Assembly: GCA_028564705.1 (NCBI GenBank)
Contig: JAPXFQ010002804.1
Location: 1,860,001 to 1,924,000 of the forward strand
DNA length: 64,000 nucleotides
Reading direction: 5' to 3'
Source of the DNA: Apricaphanius iberus
Lineage: Eukaryota > Chordata > Actinopteri > Cyprinodontiformes > Aphaniidae
The translations under genes were made by a program, and so were the position numbers. How positions within the stretch are numbered: position 1 is the stretch's first letter; the number at the start of each line of letters is the position of its first letter. A model generated the notes under the pieces. The model was not told the origin of the DNA, searched no databases, and saw nothing but the letters and a program-made list of their open reading frames with translations. This document shows positions 12,106 to 25,708 of the stretch, in pieces.

Positions 12106-13053
12106 GTCAGAAGTAGCCAAGCTTTTGGCAGGCTGGCCACTCCTTTTCAGGAAGTAAAGAGACTGCAGAAGCAAGAACAACAAGAACAGACCAAGCAGCA
12201 AGAATGAGTGTAACACAATCAAATAGTGCAGTACTTAGAAAATGTTCTGTATTGCAGCGTTGTAGTCTATTTCTTTGCTCATTGTGCATATCCTGTGTAA
12301 TGGCATTTAAGACTCTATTAAAGATGAGAGAGATTCCTTTATGAGTTTGGAGGTTTTAATAAAAGTTGAATTGATCATACAGGAGAACAGCACAGATCAC
12401 AGTGAATGCCGAATGCTGCCCCCCTCCTAACTTCCTACTACCTACTACCCCACTACCTAACAAGCTCATATGAAAATAAGTATTTATAAAATTCAGCAAC
12501 CTTGTCTCTATAACTTTGAAGACAAAACTATTAATCTCAGGGTGGGAATATCTCCGGATGAAGACATCTGGCTCTTTAGCTGTGAATAAGTGACTTTTGA
12601 CATATACAAAACAATGGCAATAGCTTGGGTTATATGTAACACAATAAGAGAAACTCTCAAAACTAAGTTTGTAAGAAGAATCAATATTTTCTCAGGCAGT
12701 GATGTCTTCTCTAGCCTCGAACTCAACACCTGTTGTCTGGCTCCTCTGCTCTCAGTGTTAATAATACTAAAGGATTAATCATAATAATAAATTTCTCGAT
12801 CACATCCTGCTTTTACTATGTCTGCTTCAATGACTTTACTGGGACTGGGACACGACTATTAAAGTGCAGGTTTCAGGTTAGAGCCTCCCTTAAACCATAA
12901 TTTAGAGAAATATATTAGGAACGGTTTCTACATCAAAATGTACTAATATATACATTATTTTTGCTTTTACAGTTGTTTTTGTGAGAATGCCAGACCAGAA
13001 GTGATGTGAGGTAGGGGAGTCCGGTGAGCTCATTCAATAGAAAACTATGGATT
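12106..13053. other. Unrecognised sequence
   Basis: Nothing supportable. An imperfect CCTACTAC repeat lies near 12430-12455. Confidence 0.4.
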
Positions 13054-13057
13054 TTAA

Positions 13058-13940
13058 AGAGTAACTGAACCCCATGAAAAAGCATCATCCCTCACCCAGG
13101 CCACATTTGAAAAACTCTACCAAAGTGGTCAGGACCAGGAGGCCTGGAGGGGCATGGCCAAATGTGGAGGATGAGCAGAGGGGGGGACACAGGGGTGTCG
13201 TCTGAAAGACGGTCACGGCTGAACTATGGCATGCGGCCGCCAAGCTCTGTAAAGCCTCCATTTACCTACCGTTATGGGAGAAATGAGGTCTCTTTTCCGC
13301 CATCCACCATAGGCAAAAAGAGGTTTGTATGGAGTTCAGTGGCCAAACGACGTATCAATTCGAGCTGTTGGCTCAGCGCGCTGAGTCAGCGCTGCGTGAA
13401 GCCGTCAGCATGTATAGCAAACAAGCACAGAGTGCCTTGTGCTATCATCGATGCTAAGTAGCTTCAGAGGGAATTACCTCAGCTTTTGTTTCCTTATTCA
13501 CGGTGTGTTTAAAACATATAGGTTATAACCTGTGGCTTTAAAACATTTCGACGTTCTGTTCCTCCAAAGTGCGATATATGGATTTCAGCTTCCTCTGTTT
13601 CTCTCAGTATGTTTCCGTGTGCGCACATAGCACCATATACTGTAGCACACAAGATGAGCTCGACTCGCCACAGGGCAGGGTATCTGAGCGTGGGCGGTCT
13701 GTGAGACCGTGCCTGTGACATAGACAATGGATAAGATGTACCGCTGTCAGGCAATTGCAAAATTCTAATGCAGTACCCCATGATTACCATGAACATGTTT
13801 TTAGGCCAAAAAATGTAAAATGTAACAAGTTTACACTAAATGTCAAAAAATGTCCTGAAACTGAAAGATAGCATTGGTAAATAACAATTTATACAGTTTA
13901 TAAGCAAAAAAAAAAAGTTGTTTTGGGGTTTAGTTGCACT
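13058..13940. mobile_element. TTAA-flanked non-autonomous DNA element
   Basis: The element is bounded by TTAA at 13054-13057 and 13941-13944. The termini AGAGTAACTGAACCCC and GGGGTTTAGTTGCACT are inverted repeats differing at three positions. TTAA duplication is the hallmark of piggyBac and Kolobok transposases; with no coding sequence, the choice between them stays open. A CTCAGCGCGCTGAG palindrome lies near 13373. Confidence 0.75.
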
Positions 13941-13944
13941 TTAA

Positions 13945-15404
13945 AGACACAGTGTGTAATTTTCGTCCAGTAGGGGGCAGTGCATACCTAAATTATCACA
14001 AGCATGCGGTATCTATGTCTTCGAGTAAGAAAGTCAACAACGGAGGTCCAACTAGTGCTGTTTTCAAACGCTCAATCCCCTGAGAATGATCTATTTGCAG
14101 CAACATGACGAGCACATCAGTCTCTCTTTCATCGCTTGGAACTAGCGAAGAGGTAAGAATGTATTTATGGCGAAACTTTTTTGCATTTTAAGGGGTAATC
14201 AATGTTTTAATAGCGGGCTTGTTCCGTGCGCTTTGTCTTTCCGGGCTCTTGTAGAAGTAAAGACATCATCTAATATGGCTTTCCCCTGAAAAGAGGACCC
14301 GCGCCTATGTATTTTAAAAAGGATTTTTAAAGTCATATTTTACAATATCGCCAATATTTTGCAATTACTGTGCTTTACGTAATTATTATTTCATAATATT
14401 TCAATGGCTATTTGCTACAAGTTAGCTTTACTGTTTCTTTTAGAAGCCATGTATCATGTCGATTCTAATATTTTATAGTAAACATTCAACTAAGCTGGTA
14501 ATTAGCAGATGTATGACAAAAGACTTAGAAAGCAGAGATTCCGTCTGCGTAGAGCTGAGCTTCTGAATGATCCGGCCGGTTGTGTCTCCCAACCGGCTGC
14601 TGCAGTTAGAAGCAGCCGCGGACAGCCGCCCATTAACTTGTAAGTACCGCAGCACACTGACTGGTTAGAGTCTATGATCTTTGCTTCATTATAAACTCTC
14701 TCACATTGCTGGTATTTTAATTCTCTGGTCTGAAGTGAGCGCCATTTTAAGGGTTTTTCCATAGTCAAAGCACAAGACGATGGCAGTTTAGCTGCGTAAA
14801 ATGCAGTCAGCCAGATACGAAAGATGATGCCTATTTTTTGGGAGGTTTATGTCTTTGGAAATGGGCTAGGTTTTCCGACAGGCTGGTGTTTGTACAGCAA
14901 ACCCAATAATTTACATTTTTTAAGAAAAATGATAACAATCCAAAGCTAATGAACACACTGAGTCTTGATAACACAACCACAGGATCAGATAACTAGAAAC
15001 TGGGAAAAGCAGCACAGAGCAATATGACTCTCCCACCTTATGTCTCAGGTCAAGATTATGAAACTTGTAAATTTACATATTTGTGGTTATGCATAGTTAC
15101 ATTTAAATTAACCCAATAAACATTTTAAATTGTAATTTTTGTACAACATTTTATATGCAAGTATTTAACCTGCACCTGCACTTTAACTCTGTCTAAGCCA
15201 TTACATACAATTCAGTTTATTTATATAGATCTCAGTCAAACCAGGTACGGGACATGTGCCGTCCAGTTTCCGAGAAGCTGCCACACTGACAAAAAAACAA
15301 AACATTGGTGGAGTTTTCACATGGTACTGGAGTCTGTACTCGGGTACCAAATTTGGTCAAAACCCACTTATTTCGTACCACAAAATAAATAAATAAAATA
15401 CATG
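13945..15404. other. Unrecognised sequence, possible transposon debris at left
   Basis: ACAGTGTGTAATTTTCGTCC at about 13950 resembles a fish DNA-transposon end, but its partner was not found. The remainder shows nothing supportable. Confidence 0.35.
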
Positions 15405-15545
15405 GATAGATATGAATGCAAGTTTCTGAGGGGATTTCTGATTTATTTGCGTGTAAAAATTCTTTATTAAAATGACTGTATATCAGAAGTCACATATGAT
15501 GTGACAGAGCTACCACTAGCTAGCACCAAGGCTGTAGCCAGAGTT
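15405..15545 (+). mobile_element. Partial third copy of the GGAGCCTAAGTC element family
   Basis: The stretch around GATTTATTTG, CAGAAGTCACATAT and the following ACTAGC block aligns with 25895-26010 of the complete copy at 25709-26404, in the same orientation. The termini are missing. Confidence 0.55.
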
Positions 15546-16629
15546 TAAAAAATTACAGCGGTCCAACCGAAGGAAAAACCATCATCTCAAAAGTGAAAAG
15601 GGGGGTAGGGGGTTACTCTGAGTGATTCACACACCTTTTCTGTGTGGTTAAAAACAGTTATAAAGTATCAATTAAATTGAGTTACACAGAGCTACCTGAT
15701 CAGTTCAAATGTCAGTCTAAATTGACTTTTAGTGTCAATCTAGAAAGATTTAAGTTAAAAAATGGAGGTTGAGTGCACACTGTTGAATTAAATAATTATC
15801 ATAAGTAATTCAATGCATGTTCAAGCAGAGACAAAATGGAGCCAATTTCCAGTTTAACATTTATTTTGAACAGATTAACAAATTGCAGTTTTACAGAGGA
15901 ATTTTGCCCCCGTCGGTCCTCTGTGGTCCAGATTTAAAGAAATCTGAACATTGAATGATTTTCATGTCAAAACTTTTATAGACTCCAGTATTCTGCCAGG
16001 GTTGTAGGCGTTCCTTCTCCTCGAAATCTTACTCCAATCCGATCATTTCCAAACAGTGTCTGAGCCATGATTTGCTGTCAGAGAATCCTGGAGTCAGAAG
16101 ATGGGTCGTCTCTGTTCTGGGTCAAAGGTTCATTATAAAGAATTATGGTTTTATGGCTATCTGCTTCCAAACCTTCCTCCCAGTTTTTATCTAAGCATCC
16201 TGCTTTTACAGCTTGCAATAAAACTCACCCCAGAGTTTTATGACTTAAAAGCTTACCTGCATAAACAACAGTGACAGACCCATTTTTACAACCATGCAAA
16301 CTATATAAACATTTTTTTACCTTCTGAATAATAAAAGTTTAAACATATATAGAATAACACCACAACACACTGGCTCTAACAAATCTCAATAAATAGCAAA
16401 TGCTGATGACCACACACCTCTTCAGAATACGGGTTGGTTTTTTTGTGTGTTTTTTTTACAGGGTATCAAACTCACTGACATCAATGGAATTGCCAGAAAA
16501 AACACGATAATCTACTTTGCTGAAGGGAAATGGCTATAGGTTCTAACAAATTAATTGAACAAAAGTGTCAGGATGGCATATTCTCGTGGTCTACCACATT
16601 TTAACTATCGGTTAATGGTATTGGTTAGA
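15546..16629. other. Unrecognised sequence
   Basis: Nothing supportable was recognised. Confidence 0.4.
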
Positions 16630-16700
16630 TTTAATCAATACTGATATGAGTAGATTTGCGGTATCAGGGCCGATATGCAACAGTATCTGTATCGGTCCAT
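16630..16700. mobile_element. Fragment of a TATCGG-rich DNA element
   Basis: Repeated TATCGG/CCGATA-type motifs (GGTATCAGGGCCGATATG, GTATCGGTCC) resemble ends of common fish hAT elements. Related text recurs at 46450-46985 and 56150-56225. Only a fragment is visible. Confidence 0.35.
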
Positions 16701-17556
16701 CCGTAATTTTTACAGTTTTTTTTTTTTTTTTTAAAGAAAACTCACCAATATGTGAAGGAGGGACTCATCTTTTCCTTCTAATTTGCTTAATATTGCATTG
16801 TGTACATTCTACATCTGTCAGTGCATATAATTCTGTTTAGAATTGATTTAAATAATCCTAACATAATTTCTGAAGCAGATCAGGTGGCAACCCTTTATAT
16901 TTTTCTGTTTTTATCGTTTGCTGCCAACTCTCTTTAATCCCCAAACATAAAATGACAAGCTCTGAGAAGTTGCGTCTCTGTGAGAGCAGAGGAAATGACA
17001 ATAACGATATAAGTGCCACAGAAAACTGTCTTCTTCCAATGTTGGCTCCCCTCCTCCACTATTTAACGGTGCAGTTTCCATGGCAGCTAGATCATGTTGA
17101 GCTTTAGGATAACATTGGGGGGAAGAAGAAAAAAGGTGGGGAGAAGGATGGGGAATGATCACTGGCTAAGAGGGACTAAAAATAGTGAAGCATCTAATCC
17201 AGGGCATTATTTATTCATCCTACACTTTCTCACGTCTGCACTGGCTGAGTAAACAGTTCTTGTGCAGTTTGTTGTTGGGTAAGCTGCTGCTACTCTATCT
17301 TCATCCCCCACAGTCTTACTAACTGATGCCGCTGGCTACAGGAGGGGAGGGGACTGCAACACAGAGAGCAGACACCTCAGATGGGCAGCTAGATGTTTTC
17401 CTTAGCAGAAATGAGTAGGTAATTCTGTTAAGTTTTTGATTCCGAGGAGAAGACATCCACTGTATAGTTAAGCAGCTCCTTAAATGATCCCACAGAAAAT
17501 GTGAACAAGTCTGACTTGGCCGGCGTGGGCTGCTGCAGACTCAGTGGTCTGTCAGT
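16701..17556. other. Unrecognised sequence with a T-run
   Basis: A T-run lies near 16716-16731. No gene or element recognised. Confidence 0.4.
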
Positions 17557-17945
17557 GGGTTTACATGCAGCAAGAGAAAGTCAAATTATTACCTTAGTCC
17601 GAACTGATATCCGACTTTTGAAATGCATGTATTATAGCGCTGGGCGATATGGCAACATTTTAATATCATGGTATTTTTAAAAAAACATATCACTCTTCCC
17701 ATACAAGACCTTTCATACCCACCTTATCTTATAAGAAAATAATGAATACCCTAGCTTGGCTTTAAATAGCCTATTTTATCGTCATATTTACTGCATCATG
17801 TTCTTTCCAGACACTGTAAAATGCTATGAAAAGAATTAAAAGGGGCCGATACGATATATTGCGATATATCACGATACCATGAGTAATACTATATATTTTT
17901 ATTTTTACAAATTAATTTAACTGTAGAAAATCTGTCACAATATTC
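17557..17945. mobile_element. Two truncated DNA-element remnants
   Basis: 17557-17630 matches the left half of the 11925-12105 element. It is cut by GCTGGGCGATATGGC at about 17639, a different element end whose CGATATATTGCGATATATCA motif follows at 17850-17870. Rex3 sequence begins just to the right. Confidence 0.45.
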
Positions 17946-17959
17946 TAAACACTCCAACC

Positions 17960-19290
17960 TGTTTTTCATGACTAGATCTAGTGGATCCACTGGTACCTCC
18001 TTTGTCAAGGCGGCTGACTGTAGTTGTGGCTGCAAGGTGGTCGGTGCCTGTCGCGGCGGCAATCCTCAAACCTGCTGTTGGACACCGGCGATGCGGGGTG
18101 CTTTCAAGCTGAAGGAGTCCTGGCCTGTGGGACTCCGGAAGCAGCTGATAGGTACCGGCAGGCCAAGCGGAGTGCGGCTCGGATGCTCGCTGAGGCAAAA
18201 ACCCTGGCGTGGGAGGAGTTTGGAGAGGCCATTGAGAATGACTTCCGTATGGCTTCGAAGCGATTCTGGTCCATCGACACGCCTTCCTGTTTGGAAGCGG
18301 GGTCTGAGGACTTTGGGACAGGCTCTCCAATCTCTGGTGCTGAAGTCACAGAGGTTGTTAAAAAGCTCCTTGGTGGCAGGGCTCCGGTGGTGGATGAGAT
18401 TCGCCCGGATGTTCCTCAAGGCTCCGGATGTTGTGGGGCTGTGTTGGTGCTCTGCAATATTGCGTGGACATCGGGGGCAGTTCCCTTGGATTGGCAGACT
18501 GGGGTGGTGGTCCTCCTTTTTTAAAAAGGGGGACCACAGAGTAAAAGCTCGGATCCAGGAGGAACAATGCGGTTTTTGTCCTGGCCATGGAACACGGGAC
18601 CAGCTCTACACCCTCAGCAGGGTCCTGGAGGGTGTGTCGGAGTTCGCCCAACCGGTCTACATGTGTTTTGTGGACTTCGAGAAGGCATTCTGCTGTGTCC
18701 CTCGGGGAATCCTGTGGAGGGTACTCCGGGAGTATGGGGTACCAGGCACTTTGATAAGGGCTGTTAGATCCCTGTATGACTGGTGTCAGAGTTTGGTTCG
18801 CATTGCCGGCAGAAAGCCGGGTTCATTTCCAGTGAGAGTTGGACTCCGCCAAGCTTCCCCTTTGTCACCGATCATGTTCATAACATTTATGGACAGGATT
18901 TTTAGGCACAGCCAAGGTATTGAGGGGTTCGGTTTTAGTGGCCTCAGGATTAGGTCTCTGCTTTTCGCAGATGATGTGGTCCTGTTGGTTTCATCTGAAC
19001 GTGATCTACAGCTTTCGCTGGAGCGGTTCGCAGCCGAGTGTGAAGAAGCTGGGATGAGGATCAGCACCTTCAAATCCACGACCATGGTCTTGAGCCGGAA
19101 AATGGTAGGGTGCCTTCTTCAGGTCTGGGATGGGGTCCTTCCTCAAGTGGAGGAGTTTACATATCTGGGGGTCTTGTTCACGAATGAGATAAAAATTTAC
19201 CGGGAGATCGATAGACGGATTGGTAAGGCGTCTGCAGTTAAGTGGGCACTGTAACGGTCTGTTATGGTGAAGAGAGAGCTTAGGGCGTGT
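17960..19290 (+). pseudogene. Rex3 (RTE-clade) LINE, decayed reverse transcriptase region
   Basis: Two frames together encode much of the Rex3 polyprotein. The first (18024-18524) holds YRQAKRSAARMLAEAKT, AWEEFGEAIENDFRMASKRF and LDWQTGVVV. The second (up to 19254) holds QEEQCGF, YTLSRVLEG, FVDFEKAFCCVPRGILW, RVGLRQASPLSP, the polymerase motif FADDVVLL and PQVEEFTYLGVLFTNE. TGGCAGACTGGGGTGGTGGT at 18494-18513 matches the RTX3-R3 primer sequence as I remember it. The copy is dead: a frameshift lies near 18525, and two internal deletions remove the linker after KRFWS and the NYRGITLLS block before QEEQCGF. It ends just after the VKRELRA-like segment; the rest of the C-terminus and the 3' UTR are missing. 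Confidence 0.9.
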
Positions 19291-22200
19291 CCCAGAGATC
19301 TGTTGCTTTAGGTGTCACAGACTTAATTATGCATTATTCAACTTCCTTCACTATCCTGCACAGCTTTGTGTTCTAGTTCTAGTTTGTGTTCTTAATGAAG
19401 TAGAAATTTGTATAAACATGACCATGCGGAAATGAACAAATATCAAAACCCTTAATCTGTCTTGTGTTCATTGTGACTATTGACATTCGGTTTTAATTAC
19501 TGTCTAAAGTGCACATCTCTTGTAATTCATAATTTACTTTTCAAAGAATGTTTACCGTTTAGACTTGACAGCAAGCATTCTTAGTATCGTCTTGCTGATG
19601 CAGATCTTCCTTGAGTTTTATGCCATAACTTTTCCTCAACCTGTCAAAAAACTCTGTTTCATGGGCTTTTTGTGCACTGTTGTGAAATTACAGGAGAATG
19701 TGTCAATAATTAAATATATACCACAACATTGTAGCCTATTTAATAACATTACTTATTGTCATGCTACACTATGCAGATGCTCTGTCTGCCCTTTTCAAGA
19801 CTGGCTCAACTTAACATGCTGTATTTTTGGAGTGGCTCTACTCTCTAATGGATTTGCTCCATTTTTGAGTATGTTGAGGCTCTCCTAGCTCTCATAGTGC
19901 TCTGTGTATGGGGAACTCAATATTCAGTTCAAGATGTTGAGGTCATTTTTCTGAATGGAAAAGGTCAAAACAGATATAAAATGCCTTACATACCTGCCTT
20001 AAGGTATCAACAGCGGCGGCAGAAATGATGCAGCCCCATGTTTGTACGGCTAGAAAAAAAAAACATGGATTCCAATCAGAGCATTCACATCGGCTGTGGG
20101 CAGTTTAATGAAGCTAAACAAATAACATGAGCCACACAGGAATTGAGAGATGAGCCAACCAAGTTAATTTGGTACATTTCAAAATAAAACCACTACGAGC
20201 AGATGAGCGTGGCTTTTCAGTCGTGGCTTTTGTTTAAAAACTCCTCTTTATTTACATAGTTTGTTATCTCGCGAACAGTCGAGATTTGGTGCGAGCGCTG
20301 GAGCAAGCTTCCGGAGACGTTCAAAACACAAAGCACTGCTGGTGTGAATTGCAGTCCGTGTAGCAGCTGTATAGACACCGGGTTCAGCGCCCAATGTGAA
20401 TCGGGTGAGGGTGCATTTACACCAGCCCTGTTTTGTCCTCTTGAATTGAACCCTAGTTTGTTTGCCCAGAAAGTCTGGTATGTTTGGGGAGTTGTGAATA
20501 CTCAATTGAACTTTGATTCAGACTCAAAGTAGCAAACTCTAGTCCACGTAAAAATCAAGGTCTTGGATCAATTGAAATGAACTCTGCTATGGTTCGATTA
20601 GATATGTGAATGACAAGGGGGCGCAGGACTGTACCAAAGCAGGAATCTTTTGTAAAGGGCATTCTGGGTAAATACCATACGCATCATTTTAACTGGGGAC
20701 GCCAGGGACATGTCCCCACCAATATTTATGACTGACTGGTTTATCCCCACCAAACCTGATGCGGAAATTGTTTACCCGCACTGATCTAACAGCCACTTCT
20801 GCTCCCAGCAAAGTTTGCTTATCAGTGTGTGAACAGAATATTATTTAATTCATTCCACTTTCTCATGTAGTCATGTTTTTTTTTCTGCTCAGTTACTATA
20901 CTACAGCGTTTTCTGCAGTAGAAAAAAAAGTGCGATAACGGGCGAAGTCCTGTAATGTCACTGGTACCCGTTTCAAGGTGGAAAAATGCAATTACCCTAT
21001 ATAATTCCTTTGCTATAATGTGGTCCACCCTTTGAGGCTCCTTGGATTTTTTTTAAAGGCAAAATATAAATGCTTTTATCACAGCGCACAACGCACATTG
21101 TGTTCTGCGTCCTAAATGATTTGATGCAGTTATGAATCTCCTCCTGTCATGTCTCCTGCGCTTGCCAAATTTATCATGTTTGCTTACAATAATATCCTCA
21201 TCCAGACAAAAAAAAGCAGCACAAACAACTGCCGTAGTTATGTTCCTCACTAGGACACGACACCTGTTCCGTGGAGAAAGACGCACCTGAGCAGGGGCGG
21301 AGAGACCGTACTGCGTATTAATGCTTTTATGTTTTAAATCTACTAAGGTTTGAGTATTAAAACTAGTGAGAAATGTGAGTAAATGTTAATGTATGTCTGG
21401 GAAAAGTGTAAAGTGTGTGACGAGGGGTTTTACAGCCTTAAAATATAACTGTAAAAAAGTTGGAAAAAAATCAAAAAGGAAAATAACTTGAAAATAAATT
21501 ATAGTGCAGTGAATTATTAGTCTGTCGTTATTTGAATACTGCTGCTGAAATTGATATTGTGCAGAAATCACTGTACAGAAATCAAACACTGTCCACAGTC
21601 CCTGGATTTACCTTGTTTTTTCATTTCTGAATCGCTGGGTCGATAGATGGTGACAGCATTGCATCATCAGTGCAACTTCGGGAAAAATTCACTCCTGCTC
21701 CCTCCACCAAAACAACCAATGAACATTTTGCGCTTTGGGAGTCTTAAACAAAACATTGCTACAACAATATTGTCTCACTCCCAGTTCCCTCGCATTAAAT
21801 AAGCTTTCCACTGGAGCCGTGATTTTTTTTTTTCTTCTTTTTTTTTTTTTTTTCCACCTGAAACTACTTTATGTGGATCACACACAGGTAGCTGCAATAT
21901 TGCAGGACTGTCAGCTGTAAGTTGAATTTGAAGTTTCTCCACACAGAATGGTGTTAGGGTTGTAAATGGAGCAGGTTTTATTGTTGCGCATTCTGCTGGT
22001 GATATCCAACATTGTTTTGTGCTACGGTGTGGATTTGAATAATTCTTCCCATTCAACAGCCTATTGATGAGGTTTAAAAAGGAAAACGGTTAAACCTACG
22101 GCTTTTAACTTGTATTGATTTAATAAAGATGTGATTTTCACCACGTTTATACAGTGCAGTGCATATTGTAATGAAACATGAAACGGAGGCTAAATAAACA

Positions 22201-22900
22201 TTTAATAACTGTCCCCAGCAATTTTCAAACCACATTCAAGTTTATAATTATGTCCCTGGCAATTTTAAAAACCAAACTGACGCCTTTTGTAAATACATTC
22301 TAACAACCGCTTATGCTGGATGGATAGATGATGGATATTGTACATACCTTTCTCATGTTTGTATAAGGAGGACCTCTGTGCTGTAAAGTTATGTGTACTC
22401 ATACTCATGGAGCCAGATCAGCCACCTCATGTAAAAAACAGCATTCTCCATAATCCACCGCCTCGTTCTCTGTTCACCCTGAGTTCCTGAGCAGTATTGA
22501 TCTGGCACATTTGCCAAACACAACAGATCACTCCTAAATCTGCCACAGCCAGCTGCCCTGTTTGTTTAGTTTTCACTGTGCCGCAAGTGTCCCCCACAGC
22601 ACGAAGATGAAGAGCACCTCCACAGCGCGACCACAAGCGGAAAGGTGAATATGTTGCAAAAAAGCTCTGGTTCAATTGAAGAAAAAAAGAGCAATGTGAA
22701 TGAATAATGCACCAACCCAAAAACTGCAACTATGTTGCAGTTTTCGTCCCCAATCGAACAAAGTCTACATTACTATTAGGAGTGAATGCAGCCCCCTCTG
22801 ACCTTTTCCATCAGCATGCTTAGATCAAAAATTACATCTTTAGTACCCTTTCTGATACAAATGCATACAATTAACTTTCTTATACAAATAACTTTTTTTT
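19291..22900. other. Unrecognised sequence with scattered repeat debris
   Basis: No supported exon. 20170-20660 has the look of a degraded DNA element. GGGACATGTCCCC near 20705 recurs near 35380. A poly-T stretch lies at 21823-21854, and a GATGGATA-type short repeat near 22315. The rest is not recognised. Confidence 0.4.
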
Positions 22901-22956
22901 TATATATTATATATATATATATATATACACACACACGTATGTGTGTGTGTGTGTTA
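22901..22956. repeat. (TA)n(CA)n/(TG)n microsatellite
   Basis: A TA dinucleotide run passes into ACACACAC, then CGTATG and a TG run. This is a compound alternating microsatellite. Confidence 0.95.
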
Positions 22957-23189
22957 TGACTTTGCAATTGATACTTGGACGGATTTGTTTTCCTTTGTTT
23001 TTGTTTTTAAATTTTTACTTTTATTGCTTGAAATAAATTAATGAAATAAATACAATACAAAGTGTTAGAACTATCAAGAGCCGATAATCACTGATTCTCG
23101 TGGGGACCCAATTTCAAGTACAAGCACACACCATTATAAAAGCATATGATGTACAATAGAATCCCACAGCTGTATTAGCATTTTTCAGA

Positions 23190-23450
23190 TAAAAACTAAA
23201 CTCTACTATTTGAGTACATTAATGGTTCCTTATGCAGCTGCAGTAGAAAAACAAAGATGGACCAAACCAGAACGTTGTCAGGAAACGCATCTTTCAGCAG
23301 CAATAAGATCCATAACACGTTCTGCACTGAACTAAATGACTGACCTGAAACAATGTCAAGCTGAATCGAAACATCACTGATATTTGAGAAAAACCAGCTG
23401 ACATCACCATGGCTACCAGTAGCATCCAATCAGACCAAACTCCTGATTTT
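23190..23450 (+). repeat. Dispersed repeat, copy 1
   Basis: The block containing ACATTAATGGTTCC, CTGAAACAATGTCAAGCTGA and ACATCACCATGGCTACC recurs in the same orientation at 49395-49680, inside the pkib intron. Identity by eye is around 80%. No coding capacity or termini were resolved. Confidence 0.7.
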
Positions 23451-25700
23451 GGATAAAACACGAGTCTGCAGATTCCCTGTTGATGAGAACATAAGAAAAA
23501 AATTTCTGGAATTGAAAGGAAGAAATTCTTGATAAAAAAAATTGCAAATCAAAGAAAGTCATATGCACAGTTTTATTCATTTTTTATTTATTTATGGAAA
23601 TGTACCAAACTGTGACTTAAAAAACCCAAATACGTACTAAATAGTGATTTTTTTTTTTTGTGTACTGTTAATAATAATTAAATGTATCAAAGAAAAAATA
23701 TTCAGTTTATCGGCTCAAGTACAGTTCAGCAGAGTGAGAACGGCGGTTTTAATCACAAATCCAGCAAAAGTAACTGAAGTCACAGGAAATTCTTCATCCT
23801 CTTAAGAAAAACCAACAAAGCTGATTTAAATGTGACTCATACCATTATCCTTTCAGCATAAGGATAATTTGAATGTGTGAAGTTCAAGTGCGATAATTAT
23901 GAAAGGTATAAATATCGCATGAACTTACAGCAGAACATCTCACCTCCGTAGTGCAGTGTAAATTATGTGACAGGAGATTGGAGACAGAAGTGCTAACAGC
24001 TGCACCGAAGTAACCACTGGATTAATAAAGTACATGTTTTTTTCTCAGTTCTGCATCCCCTATGCTTGTTCTCATATCCTTTAAAATAACCCACGACTGT
24101 AGGTGATTTGGCCATGTTACACTGAAGTGCAGATGTTTAAAAGCAATCCAAAGACAAAAATAGTAGGTTAAGGGAGAATGAATATTGTCATAATCCATTT
24201 AGCTGTTATAGAAAATCTAATTACTGCGGAGCTAACTGATTTAGAAAATTGATTTTAAAGCTTTTTGTCTTGGTTTTATCTTAAACACAGCCTTGTTTCT
24301 TCTGCAATGACTCGAGGATGAGACCGAAGAAAACATGTAATTTATTCTGACATGACTGATTGTAGAATAGAGATGACATTTACCAAGGTCCTGCTGCATT
24401 AATCCCATTTACAGCTGGTTAAATCCAACCGAATCATGTTAAGAAGGAACCATACAAGTTTGCTTTTACACTGGATGTGAGTACTGATCACAGAATATTG
24501 ATCAGCCTATAAAAAACCTAATCAAGCAGTGATGACCAAGGATGCCCCCGTTCTATCTCAATGTGATACTTCATTGAAACCCATGCTCCGAATACTACTG
24601 AGAACTCTGGAACTTAGAGTGCAGTACCTGTCTGAGCGGAGTGGATGTGTTTATTTACACTGACTCTTATTAGTGTTAACTGGTTTCTGGACATGTTTAG
24701 TGTACTTACTGTAGAGTTTTCATTTTCTTTTAACTTTACTGTTACAAGCCCTGTTAGGGACATGTGTTGTGAAGTAGCCATGGCTATAAACACTGGGATA
24801 CAGGCATCAGATTATTTTATAATGGTCTATGTTTTTCGTATCTGTCCCTATTCAAATAAACAATACAATACAACAGGCTAACTTTCAGCAGCATTACATG
24901 ATCTACATTGGGAACAGATCTTTCTTCTAAACCCCTCCTGCTTACGATTTTATGTGGAGCGCTATTAATATAATTTCTTTGTGTTGACTCAAAGTGTGTA
25001 TATATATCACCCTTATTCCACCTAATTGTGTGCAGACAATATTTCCAGAAAAAAATTGTTCGCTATCTGCAAAAGTTTAGCTCTTTTTTTTCTTTTATCA
25101 TTGAAGTTTATGATGTTCAGTTTCAGCTGCTCTTCCATGCACAAATGTCTGTGCACAGAGCAGGTTGGATCCCACTGTAGGCCTACCACAGAAAATCAAT
25201 CATTTTTCAGTACAATCTAACTAGATTTGGTTTAGATTTTACTTGGAAATCATCTGCATCTGTGAACAGCATTTTAAATAGTTGTTTTAATTATTGGGTT
25301 GATATTGGTACTAAACCTACAACGTATCATTGTTATGGTACAAAAAAATAATGTTTTGGCACATTTTCTGTACACTTTAATCACGAAAAATAAATACAAA
25401 TGTGCATGTGACACAACTTTGATAAAAACAAAGAACCTTTTGCGCGTACATAGCCATAGTTGAAAACAATATAGCTATTTGAAAACAGTCTGTGTTAATG
25501 TCGTGTGTAGAAATGTTTAACTAATATTCTCCCCATAGGCCTAATTGAAAATCAGAATCATGAAGGTTTTCTTTCCAAATGTTGAACAGCTTCACAAAAT
25601 TTGAAAGCTGCTGCTGCATTTTTCTTCAGTTTAATAACAGATTAAATGAAAATTAACAACCATAAAAAAAACAGCTGTAAAGCTAAGCAAAGAATTAAGA
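23451..25700. other. Unrecognised AT-rich sequence
   Basis: No coding exon or transposon ends recognised. Confidence 0.4.
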
Positions 25701-25708
25701 TGGATATG

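Noticed and set aside
13162..13461. 99-codon + strand frame
   Set aside because: Inside the TTAA-flanked element and without family resemblance.
17935..18651. Minus-strand frames of 81-131 codons over the Rex3 region
   Set aside because: Antisense shadows of the Rex3 coding sequence.
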